Part shown: positions 1 through 10,740 of the stretch, one piece after another
Position numbering within the stretch: position 1 is the stretch's first letter
Layout of the letters: each line of letters starts with the position of its first letter
NCBI GenBank assembly: GCA_003260325.1
Contig: MOLU01000003.1
Location: 57,810-121,809, forward strand
Reading direction: 5' to 3'
DNA length: 64,000 nt
Origin: Candidatus Gracilibacteria bacterium GN02-872
GTDB taxonomy: Bacteria > Patescibacteriota > Gracilibacteria > BD1-5 > UBA6164
Program-made: the position numbers and the translations under genes
The notes under the pieces: model-generated
Database searches by the model: none
Told to the model about the DNA's origin: nothing
Seen by the model: only the letters and a program-made list of their open reading frames with translations

Positions 1-2658
1 AATCATGCTTCAGAAAATCTATTTTGGAAAGAAAGATACTATAAATCTGAAGAAAATAAAAATTGATTGTTAGAAAGAAACAATAAAAATCTCTGGGAGC
101 AATTTTGTAAAATTCTAAATTTTGAGTTTTTAAATATTTTAAAAAGAAGAATAATTGATGAAGCATGAGAAGAATATGAGGTTTGATTTGAAATTTCTAA
201 AAATATTTTATGAGAAAAATTAGAAAATTTTGATTTTAATCAAGAAAATAAATGAATTATTAAAGATTTCGCAGATTATTCACTTACTTTATATTCTTTT
301 TGAAAATATTTTGCAGTTGAAAAAGGTAGAAAATGGGACTTAAGCATAGATACTGATGATGATTTTTATGATGAATATATAGAAAAATTTTATGAAAATT
401 GATATGATGAGATTGTAAAACCTTATAATTTAATGAGAAACTATATTTCTAAAAAACCTTGGGAAGATAATAAAAAATGGAAATTAAATTTTGAGCATTC
501 AAAACTTTTATGAGGCTTCTCAGAAAGTAAAACAGAAAAATCAGATAATTGAACACAGTATGGAGGATACTTATTCAGAAAGAAAGAGGAAGATGGAAAA
601 TATACATATTATCTTGGAGTTAGTAAAAATGCAAAACTTTTTAGAAGAGATGATGTTTTTATAAATGTAGATCAACCAACATGATATGATAGACTTCATT
701 ATCGTCAGGTAATGACAAGGTCTATTTATGGTAGTTCCTATGATTGAGATTTTAAAAAAGACAAAGAAACGCTTCCTGAGGAAAAAATAATAGAGAAAAT
801 AAAGAAAAGTCTAGAAAATTATACTGAAATAATAACAGACTTTAATTCTCTTATTACAAAAAAAGGACTTTCTTTACAAGATATTCAGAAGAAAATAGGG
901 GACCTAGTTAGAGAAAAATGAATTCAATCTATATATAAGCCTGTATCTGAAAGACAGCTTTCAGAAGCAAATTCTACTGAGGATTGATTTTTTCTTTTTC
1001 AGATACATTCAAAAGATATTTATTTATCAACTGAACAGAAAAATCTTCATTCTTTATATCTTCTGGAAGTCTTAAATAATGAAACATCTGTATTCACACT
1101 ATGAACATGAGAAATCTTTTTTCAAAATAAGCTCGAGGATAAGAGTTTATGAAGAAAAAAAGATAAAAAGGGAAAGGAAATAATAAATCACAAGAGATTT
1201 GCTAGAGATAAGATAACACTACATCTTTCCATTGTTCAGAATAGCTGAAGTTCCCCTATTCCAAATACAGAAAAAGGAAAAAGAAAATTTAGAAATGAAT
1301 TTAACCAAAAAATTAATGAATTTCTAGCAAATAATCCAGATATCAATATCATTTGAATTGATAGATGAGAAAAACATTTGGCTTATTTTTCTGTAATAAA
1401 TCAAAAATGAGAAATAATAGAAAGCTGAAGTTTTAATAGAATAGAAAATTATGATAAAAATTGAGAAAAAATAGCGTATCCAGAAAGAGAAATAAAAGAG
1501 ATATACCAGGATTGAAAGCTTACAGACTTGGAGTTAGTTGAGACTTGAAAAAAAGTTAATTATGTCGATTATAAGTTATTACTTGAATATAAAGAAAGAA
1601 AAAGACTTTTACAAAGACAATCTTGGAAAGAAGTAGAACAAATCAAAGATCTAAAAAAATGATATATTTCTATTTTAGTGAGAAAAATAGCTGATTTAAT
1701 AATAAAACACAATGCAATTATTGTTTTTGAAGACTTAAATTTTAGGTTTAAACAAATTCGTGGTTGAATTGAGAAAAGTATTTATCAACAACTTGAAAAA
1801 GCTTTAATAGATAAACTAAGTTTTTTAGTAAATAAAAATGAAATAAATCCAGAAAAAGCTGGAAATATTCTAAAAGCTTATCAACTAGCGGTTCCTGTAG
1901 ATAGTTTAAAACAAATATGAAAACAAACTTGAGTAATTTTTTATACAGAAGCTGCTTATACTTCAAAAATTGATCCAATAACATGATGGAGACCAAATTT
2001 ATATTTGAAAAAACAAAATGCTGAAATCAATAAAGAAAATATTCTAAAATTTGATAAGATAGTTTTTAATTCAGAAGAAAATAGATTTGAATTTACTTAT
2101 GATTTGAAAAAATTTTTATGAAAAGATTCAAAATTTCCTCAAAAAACTGTTTGGACTGTTTGTAGTTCTATAGAAAGATTTAAGTGGAATAAGTTTTTAG
2201 CAAACAATCATTGAGATTATGACCATTATACAAATCTCACTGATTGAAAATTATCTAACAGAGAACTTAAAGAAGATGAATTTTCAAATTTCAAAGAATT
2301 ATTTAAAAAATATTCTATAGATATAAATTGAAATATTTTAGAACAAATAAAAAATTTAAAAACAAAAAATAATGAAAAATTTTTTGCAGAATTTATAAAT
2401 TTGTTTTCTCTTATTTGTCAAATAAGAAATACCAAAAAAGATGTAAAATGAGATGAAAATGACTTTATATTATCTCCAGTTAAACCATTTTTTGATAGTA
2501 GAAATTCTAAAAAATTTCCTAAAAACTGAGATGATAACTGAGCTTATAACATTGCTAGAAAAGGATTAATTATTTTAAATAGAATTTCAGAAAATCCAGA
2601 AAAACCTGATTTATTGATTTTTAATGCAGATTGGGATAATTTTGCAAGAAATATATAA
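1..2658 (+). CDS. cas12a: Cas12a (Cpf1) CRISPR effector nuclease, C-terminal part
   Basis: RNA-guided DNA endonuclease of type V-A CRISPR-Cas; it processes its own crRNA and cleaves target DNA. Frame 1 is open from the left edge to TAA at 2656 only if TGA is glycine, leaving 885 residues. Compared with family members of about 1250-1300, roughly 400 N-terminal residues lie outside the window. The fragment begins before the WED/PAM-interacting region (YNLMRNYISKKPW, about residue 141). RuvC-I is IGIDRGEKHLAYF with D454, RuvC-II is VFEDLNF with E577, and RuvC-III is DDNGAY with D845; a Nuc-domain segment (TVCSSIERF) lies between the last two. All three catalytic acids are present, so it looks active. 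Both glycines in the RuvC-I motif are encoded by TGA. cas4-cas1-cas2 and an array follow on the same strand. Confidence 0.97.
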
Positions 2659-2678
2659 ATTTTTTACAAAATAAAAAA

Positions 2679-2713
2679 AATATGTTAACATAAACAAAAG
2701 TTAACATATTTTT
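2679..2713 (+). terminator. Intrinsic terminator after cas12a
   Basis: An 11-bp perfect stem (AATATGTTAAC / GTTAACATATT) is followed by TTTTATTTT. It separates cas12a from cas4 and suggests that the adaptation genes are partly uncoupled from the effector. Confidence 0.7.
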
Positions 2714-2726
2714 ATTTTCATTTTTT

Positions 2727-3338
2727 ATGGAATCTTATATTAAATTGTCTACCTTAAATGACTTTATATATTGCGAAAAATCGATATTTTATCACAAACT
2801 TTATGATAATTATAATGAAAATCTTTTCCAAAAAAAAGCTCAAATTGAATGAAAATTAATTCATCAAGCAATTGATAACAAAACCTATTCTTCTAGGAAA
2901 AATATTCTTCAATGACTTGAAGTTTATAGTGAAGAATACAAGATAATGTGAAAAATTGACATTTTCAACATAGAAACTTGAGAATTAATAGAAAGGAAAA
3001 CTCAAATTTTCAAAGATGAAAACTGAGAAGAAAAAATTTATAGATGACAAAGATATCAACTCTGGTGACAAATGTTTTGTTTAGAAGAAATGTGATATGA
3101 AGTGAAAAGTTTATGGATTTATAGTGTAAAAGACAATAAAAAATATAGAATTTACAAACCAAGTGAGAAGGAAATTTTAGAATTTAAAAATATTTTAGAA
3201 AAATACAAAAAGTTTAATTTACTCCAAAAAACTTGGAAACAAAATCTTAAAAAATGCAAACAATGTATTTACAATGAGCTTTGTGATTATTATATCTGAG
3301 AAAATTATACTCAGCTTCAATTATTCAATAACAAATAA
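2727..3338 (+). CDS. cas4: Cas4 nuclease, CRISPR adaptation
   Basis: Cas4 trims prespacers and helps choose PAM-flanked protospacers for Cas1-Cas2. 203 residues from ATG 2727 to TAA. The PDDEXK core is visible: H46, then GKIDIF with D78, then ELIERKT with E89 and K91.  The Fe-S cysteines are C16 near the N-terminus and C177, C180 and C186 (CKQCIYNELC). Length and cysteine layout fit the short Cas4 proteins of type V loci. It ends 2 bp before cas1, so the two are probably co-transcribed. At least ten glycines are TGA. Confidence 0.93.
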
Positions 3339-3340
3339 AT

Positions 3341-4309
3341 ATGCTCTCTCTTAGCGATTTTGATGAGAAACAAATTCTTTTTATAGAAAGTTTTGATACA
3401 AAAAATATAAATTTTGAAAACGAAAACCTTGTGATTAAAGAAAATTCTGAGATAAAAAACAAAGTAAGTATGTATAAAATATTTGCTATTTTTTTAATTT
3501 GAGAAACAACTATAACTAGTGTTTTAATCAGAAAATTTCAAGAATTTTGAATTACTTTGGTTTTAATGAAAAAAAATTTTCTTCCCTATCTTGTGATTTG
3601 AAACGAAACTGAAGGAAATTTTGTTTTAAGAAAGAAACAATATGAAAAAACTGAAGAACAAATGCTAGAAATAGCCAAAAATATTATAAAAATAAAAGCT
3701 AAAAATCAACTAGAATTACTAAAAAATTTTAGAAATAAAAGTCCTGATTTGAAAGAAAATATTTTAAAAATAGAAAATATTTATAAAAAAATAGATTTTT
3801 CTGAAAACTATGATTCCCTACTTTGATATGAGTGAAATATTTCAAAAATATTTTTCCAAAATTATTTTCTAGAGATTTGATGGGTTAGAAGAGCTCCAAG
3901 AACAAAATTTGATATTAAAAATCTACTTTTAGACATTGGTTACACTTATCTTTTCCACTTTGTAGAGGCTATGTTAAGGCTGTATTGATTTGATAATTAT
4001 TATTGAGTTTATCATAGAACTTGGTATCAAAGAAAATCATTAGCCCTGGATTTGATAGAACCTTTCAGATGTATAATTGATAAAGCACTTTTAAAATCTT
4101 ACAATTTATGACAAATAAATGAAAAAGATTTTGCTTTTAGAAATTGACAATATGTCTTAGAATGGAAAAATTCTAGAAAATATAATCAAATATTTTTTAA
4201 AGAAATTTTGAATTATAAATTAGATATTTTTAGCTTTGTAAAGGAATATTATAAATATTTTATGAAGTGAAAATCAACTTTTCCAAATTTTGAAATCATT
4301 AAAAAATAA
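3341..4309 (+). CDS. cas1: Cas1 integrase, CRISPR adaptation
   Basis: Catalytic subunit of the Cas1-Cas2 spacer integrase. 322 residues, ATG directly after the cas4 stop. The active-site segments are recognisable: E164 in GYEGNISKIFF, H225 in VYHRTWYQ, and the D237-L-I-E240-P-F-R motif. Length is typical for Cas1. cas2 starts 10 bp downstream, so cas4-cas1-cas2 form one operon. Confidence 0.95.
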
Positions 4310-4319
4310 TTTTTAAAAA

Positions 4320-4598
4320 ATGTTAATTGTAGCTTATGACATACACAATGACAAACTCAGAACAAAGTTTTGAAAACTTCTAAAAAAATTTTGAAGAAGG
4401 GTTCAATACAGTGTTTTTGAAGTCAAAAATAGTGAAAGAATTCTTTCAATTTTAAAAACAGAAATAGAAAATATTTATGCTCCAAAATTTACCTGAGCTG
4501 ATAGCATCCTTATTTTCCCTATCTCAGATGCTGTAAATAAAAAAGTTTTAAGATATTGACAACCCGCAATGGAAGAGGAAGAATTGTTATTTTTATAA
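4320..4598 (+). CDS. cas2: Cas2, CRISPR adaptation
   Basis: Structural dimer of the spacer-integration complex. 92 residues; the N-terminus MLIVAYDIHNDKLRTK has the ferredoxin-like beta strand and the conserved Asp (YDI) of Cas2, followed by GRRVQYSVFEV. Last cas gene before the leader; no terminator is obvious between it and the array. Confidence 0.95.
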
Positions 4599-4822
4599 AT
4601 TTTTTTAAAAAATATTGAAAATAAAAATTTTTTAGATATAATCAGGGCTGATAGCAATGTTCTTTAAAATATTTTTTCAAAAGTATAAGTTATACTGTTA
4701 TGTTTAATAAAAAATGTAAACCTTAGTCTTAATTTTTTTGACTACCTTATAATAAGCTAAAAGTCATAAATTTATTTTTTAAATTTATTTGCATCTTTTG
4801 GCTTATTATAAATAAAAGTACT
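4599..4822 (+). promoter_or_regulatory. CRISPR leader with nested inverted repeats
   Basis: AT-rich 224-bp leader. It contains a 7-bp palindrome with one central base (AGTATAA-G-TTATACT, 4682-4696). Next comes a 10-nt inverted piece of the CRISPR repeat (TTATGTTTAA, 4698-4707). Last is a 65-nt structure at 4747-4811: outer arms of 17 nt (TTATAATAAGCTAAAAG / CTTTTGGCTTATTATAA, one G-T wobble) enclosing an 8-bp hairpin (ATAAATTT / AAATTTAT, 4766-4788). It ends 11 bp before the first repeat. A TATAAT lies inside the left arm (4748-4753), but no convincing -35 was found. Confidence 0.7.
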
Positions 4823-6055
4823 GTTTAAACATAATATCTAATTTCTACTTTTGTAGATCGGATGTGGTCGTCAAAGCTTTGGATGGTTTAAACATAATAT
4901 CTAATTTCTACTTTTGTAGATAAAGAAAAAAATAAATAAGCAAAACAGTTTAAACATAATATCTAATTTCTACTTTTGTAGATTTATTCATTTTTTTTTA
5001 ATTTTAATATTTGTTTAAACATAATATCTAATTTCTACTTTTGTAGATTATTTGTTCGCATTATCTTCTTGTGTCGTTTAAACATAATATCTAATTTCTA
5101 CTTTTGTAGATGGATATATAGAAAAATAATTTTTAAGTTTAAACATAATATCTAATTTCTACTTTTGTAGATAAGGAGTATCAAGTAAACTCATATCAAG
5201 TGTTTAAACATAATATCTAATTTCTACTTTTGTAGATCAATAATATTATGAAAGGGAATTATACAGTTTAAACATAATATCTAATTTCTACTTTTGTAGA
5301 TAAGATAGCGTCAAATAATTGTTCTCTCTCGTTTAAACATAATATCTAATTTCTACTTTTGTAGATCTATAGAAATCCAAATTCATAGAAAAAGTTTAAA
5401 CATAATATCTAATTTCTACTTTTGTAGATAACACACACTAAATTACTAAATGCATTTTTTAAACATAATATCTAATTTCTACTTTTGTAGATATACTAAT
5501 ACTTCATATTGGCACACTGTTTAAACATAATATCTAATTTCTACTTTTGTAGATATTGAATTGAATATAAAACTTGAACGGGTTTAAACATAATATCTAA
5601 TTTCTACTTTTGTAGATTTTTACCCTTGCTATGTATCATTCAACTGTTTAAACATAATATCTAATTTCTACTTTTGTAGATTTTGAGATAAATTCTTGGG
5701 TTTTATTTAGTTTAAACATAATATCTAATTTCTACTTTTGTAGATAATTATAAAATTAAATTAAAAAAAATGTTTAAACATAATATCTAATTTCTACTTT
5801 TGTAGATATTCAAGTTAAATTTCATAATTTTTTAGTTTAAACATAATATCTAATTTCTACTTTTGTAGATGTTTCTATGGAGTACATTTGTTCTCTTGTT
5901 TAAACATAATATCTAATTTCTACTTTTGTAGATAATTCTAAAACAATTTCTGCTAAAGATTGTTTAAACATAATATCTAATTTCTACTTTTGTAGATAAA
6001 TAAAATCTATAAATTCAGCATCAGAGTTTAAACATAATATCTAATTTCTACTTTT
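4823..6055 (+). CRISPR. Type V-A CRISPR array, 19 complete repeats and a split 20th
   Basis: 36-nt repeats beginning GTTTAAACATAATATC and ending in the Cas12a handle AATTTCTACTTTTGTAGAT (stem TCTAC/GTAGA, loop TTTT). Repeat starts: 4823, 4886, 4948, 5013, 5076, 5137, 5202, 5266, 5331, 5394, 5457, 5519, 5582, 5646, 5710, 5772, 5835, 5898, 5962, 6026. The nineteen spacers are 25-29 nt. Repeat 11 has T for the first G; all others up to 19 are identical by eye. Repeat 20 stops after CTACTTTT at 6055, which marks the leader-distal end. Transcription is on + from the cas2 side. Spacer 1 is far more GC-rich than the rest; spacers 3 and 15 are nearly pure A/T. Confidence 0.99.
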
Positions 6056-6094
6056 AAAAAAATACTTTTACTCTGAAAAAGTATTTTTGTTTTT
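6056..6094 (+). terminator. Terminator inside the last CRISPR repeat
   Basis: A 12-bp hairpin (AAAAATACTTTT 6058-6069 / AAAAGTATTTTT 6077-6088) followed by GTTTTT. It sits between the two halves of the terminal repeat's stem: TCTAC at 6047 is upstream and TTTTGTAG at 6091 is downstream. Confidence 0.75.
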
Positions 6095-6131
6095 GTAGGA
6101 AAAATCTTAAATTTATTAATAATTTGAAATT

Positions 6132-6300
6132 ATGAAAAAACTTATTATTGTGTTATTTTTATTGTTTTTTATGACTTACTCAGAACAAAGAATTACAAGT
6201 AATAAATTTGAAGACATTTCTTATAAACTAAGTTATTCAGCTTTAAATGCTATGAACATATATGATGTTTTAAAAACTAGCAGCAAAAAACAAAGGTTTA

Positions 6301-6305
<5 letters not shown>
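6132..6305 (+). CDS. Small secreted peptide, function unknown
   Basis: 57 residues. The N-terminus MKKLIIVLFLLFFMTYS is a clear signal peptide; the rest (about 40 residues, polar, no cysteine) has no recognised motif. It follows the array terminator and its stop overlaps the beginning of the galE frame, which lies in the +1 frame. It could be a genuine small exported protein or a remnant. The hydrophobic start argues for the former. Confidence 0.5.
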
Positions 6306-7323
<1,018 letters not shown>

Positions 7324-7388
7324 AAAAATTTTTTCAATAATATCAAAACATTATCAACTGATAGTGAATTAATAATGTTATTAAAAAA

Positions 7389-7416
7389 ATACTAGATTTC
7401 AAAATCTAGTATTTTT
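7389..7416. terminator. Bidirectional terminator between galE and the DUF1508 gene
   Basis: AATACTAGATTT / AAATCTAGTATT around one base, with T tracts on both strands. It serves convergent galE (+) and the gene at 7418 (-). Confidence 0.8.
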
Positions 7417-7417
7417 T

Positions 7418-7768
7418 CTATTTACAAAACCATCATTTATCTGAAAAATTTTCTTCTACTTCAGAATTTCAAACATTAGTTTTAAATCATTCTATAGCTT
7501 CTTCTACTTCTTTTAGAGAATCATAATTTTCACTTGTTCATATTATTTGATCATTTCAAGCTTTTAGAGTGAAAAAATATTTTTCATTTGATTCTATTTT
7601 TTCAAATTTTAAATCATCTGAAGAATTGTATTTTACTGAAACCATAGCCTTTCTTACAGCTTGTAATGTTCTATAAAGTGCTGAATTTAAAACCACTTTT
7701 CAAGTTTCTGAAAAAAGCACAAAATAATAATATTTGCTTTCTGATAAAGAAACTCTAAATTTATACAT
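7418..7768 (-). CDS. DUF1508 (YegP/UPF0339-like) protein
   Basis: 116 residues. The second half (YFFTLKAGNDQIIGTSENYDS) matches the beta-beta-beta-alpha DUF1508 domain. The first half (YKFRVSLSESKYYYFVLFS) looks like a diverged second copy, as in tandem UPF0339 proteins. The family's biochemical role is not established. No signal peptide. It lies last on the minus strand after the glycan operon, separated from the flippase gene by 67 bp. Confidence 0.7.
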
Positions 7769-7835
7769 ATTTTTTTGATTATTAAATTAAGTTGTTAAAT
7801 TATTATAATTATAAAGCCTTTCTTAGCAAATATTT

Positions 7836-9086
7836 TTAGTTTTCTGCTTTTAGTTTTTTGCATTCAAAAAAGAAAAATACTGCTAAAATAAAAGTAGATA
7901 TTATTCAAAACAAAGCAAATGATAGAGAAAATTCATACAAAGAATGATTTGAAAATTTGTAAATAAAAACAAATAAAAAAATTAATAAAATTGAAGAAAT
8001 AATATTTATTTTATAAAAATTTAATCAAATAGAAACTTTCATAAAAAAGCTAATAAATGCCAAAAATCAATAATAAGTTAAATTTAATAAAAATATATCT
8101 AAATAATTTTTAAATTCTGGTTTTAAAATTCACAATAAAAATTCTCCAAAAAAATAATTGAAAATCAAAGAAAAAACTATCAATCAAGCTATAACTAAAA
8201 TAGGAGTTATAAGTAAATTTTTAGGAATTTCTGATTTTTTAAATTTCATTATTTGACCATAATAGATAGTTTCAATTGCCAAAAGTAAAAAAATTAAAAA
8301 CTTTCATAAAACTGTTATTCATCAGTATATTCAAGCATCTCAAGATGAAAAAATATTTCTAGCTATCAACATATCTACATTCATAAAAATTGAAAATATC
8401 AAGCTTACAAAAAAGAAATTAAATAATTCAGTTTTACTTCAAATAAAGTCTTTAAATAATTTTTTTGTATTTGGTTTGTAGTCAATATTTTTTAATTTTC
8501 CAAAAGAAAAATAAAGTATAAATAATAAAGAAATTATGTATGAAGCAATAAATCATAGTACTGCTCATAAAATTCAAAGTCACAAAAAAACAAAAAGAAC
8601 TCAAAAAACAAGCCTAGCAACAGGTGCTAATACATCATTAAATGACAAAACTTCAAATGATTTAGAAGATTTCAAGAATGCACTTGCAGAAATTCAGCCA
8701 AATGAGAAAACCAAAATCAAACCTGATATAATTACTAAAAAATTTGATTGGATACCCAAAAAGTTAGCAATAAAAGGAGAAAAGACAGTAAATAATGCAA
8801 ACAAAGTAATTCAAATAATTCAAAATATCTTTGTAGAATCAACAAATACAGATTTTACTTTCTTTTCATCATCTAAATTTCTAGAAAATTCTTTATTTAA
8901 AAACAAATCAAATCATATTGTAACTACTGACAAAATATTGAAAATGCTAATCAAACTACTAAAAATTCAAAACTCCTCAATACTCATAAATCTAAGCATA
9001 ATAGGATGATAAATATAATTTATTAATCATCCTATTATTCAACTAAATCCAAACAAAACAATATAAAAATAGTTATTTTTTTTCAT
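7836..9086 (-). CDS. Wzx-type polysaccharide flippase (MOP superfamily)
   Basis: 416 residues with about twelve hydrophobic segments, starting MKKNNYFYIVLFGFSGIIGG and ending in a short basic tail. An early PIMLRFMSIEEFG segment after the first helix and the overall layout fit PST/MATE-like flippases that move lipid-linked glycans across the membrane. It starts 6 bp after the gene at 9093 and is last in the glycan operon. Substrate unknown; a related O-antigen-type transporter role is equally possible. Confidence 0.8.
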
Positions 9087-9092
9087 AAATTT

Positions 9093-10724
9093 CTATTTTA
9101 TTTTATATATTTTCAAAAATTCTCTATCAAAAATCTTTTCTAATCAATCAAGTTTTTTCAAAAAATCATATTTCTCATAAAATCAACAAAAATCTTGAAA
9201 AATTATATTTTGAACTCACAATTCTCTTAAAATAGCTAAATTTTTAGTTTCTATAAATTCTTCAACTTTTTTTGAAACAGGATTATTACTGTTTGAATAA
9301 ACACTTCATATTTCTATATTATCAGCAGCTATGGCATCAGAAGATCACAATATGTATGGATAAATATTTGAAGAAATTTTATTTGTTCCCCACTTACAAG
9401 CCATATATTTATGCCAAGGGAGAATTAGATTTTTTGATTCTCCCCTTTCTTCTAAAAATTTTTTTGATTCAAAATATTCTTGTGGATAATTTGTAACTTG
9501 AAGTTGTCCTCTAAATCATAACAAAACTCAAGGAGAGTATATATTTATCAATGTAAAAATTACTGACAAATATATGTAAAAATCAAAATTTGTTTTTTGA
9601 ATATCAAGTTTTCCCTTTTTAAACAATATTTCTGATAAAAAGTAAACTCAAACTACAAAAAGTATTATATTTAAAATAGCAACTATTCAGAAAAATTTTC
9701 AAGGCTCTCTCATCCCAATGTAATAAGGAATGTATTCATACAAAATTTTGTTAAACCAAGCAAATAAAGGTGAAGATATTCACATTCATAAAACAAAAAA
9801 TATTATGTAAATAGTTAAAAAATATTTAGCTAATTTTTTATCTTTTTTCCAAATATTATAAAATCACAAAACAATGATTAAAAATACAATAACAGCTGAC
9901 AAAAGCCAAATCAAAGAAGCATTTGGAATATGTAAATGTCAGTATTTTTCTCACCAAAATCAAAAACCAAAAAATGAAGTCAACTCAACTCACAAAAATC
10001 AAAGTGAAGCCTGAGTAAATGCCTCAATATTTGCAAAATCAAAAGCTCAGATTGTGTTTATAGAGCCTAAATCTTTATTTAAAAAGAAATATCATATAAT
10101 CCAATTTAAATTAAAAATTGAAAAAATAAAAACAGCAACAAAAAAATGTTTTAAAACAAATTTTTGATGAAAAAAAACTAAAGTTAATAAAAATATTATA
10201 ATTATAGAAACAATAGAATGTGGAAAAGAAGCAAAAGCAAAGGCAAAATACAAGGATGAAATATATAATTTTTTAGATTTTAATTCTTCTAAATATTCAA
10301 GCAAATAGACAAATCATATTCACAAAAAATATGTTCACAAAGCTATTCAAGTTTGAGTTATTATTCTTTCATAAAAAAATGGAAAAACTATTGAAAAAAC
10401 TATTCAGATAAAGTAAAATAATATTTTATTTTTTTCTCAATCTAATAGAAATTTTTTTAAAAGAAATCCAGAAACCTTAATTCAAAATAAAGCTCAAAAT
10501 AGCAGAGTTATCAAAAAATATATTTTTGAAAATATTTCAAATCAAAAAAAATATTGTAAAAAATTATATATATGCCAAAACAAAGTTTGTTCAAAAAATC
10601 AATCAAATTTATAAACAGGATAAAAAATACTATCTAAAAAATACAAAACTCCTGAGCTAAAGAAAAAATCAGCTCATAGTACAAGTAAAAAGAAAATTAT
10701 AACTAAAATTATCAAAGTTTTCAT
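9093..10724 (-). CDS. Large polytopic membrane protein, glycan operon
   Basis: 543 residues. About ten membrane segments fill the first 400 residues, followed by a soluble C-terminal domain of about 130 residues (NLILPWHKYMACKWG onward). The layout resembles membrane glycosyltransferases or O-antigen-modifying proteins, and it shares organisation with its upstream neighbour at 10741. No catalytic motif was recognised. It lies between the 701-residue membrane protein (16 bp) and the flippase (6 bp). Confidence 0.75.
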
Positions 10725-10740
10725 TTTTTTATATTTTTTA

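Noticed and set aside
4599..4822. A tracrRNA gene in the leader
   Set aside because: Type V-A Cas12a does not need one, and only 10 nt of anti-repeat match was found; kept as a leader structure instead.
8536..9009. 157-residue plus-strand open frame
   Set aside because: It is antisense to the flippase gene (7836-9086), which is a continuous 416-residue membrane protein under table 25; the plus-strand frame has no recognisable domain.
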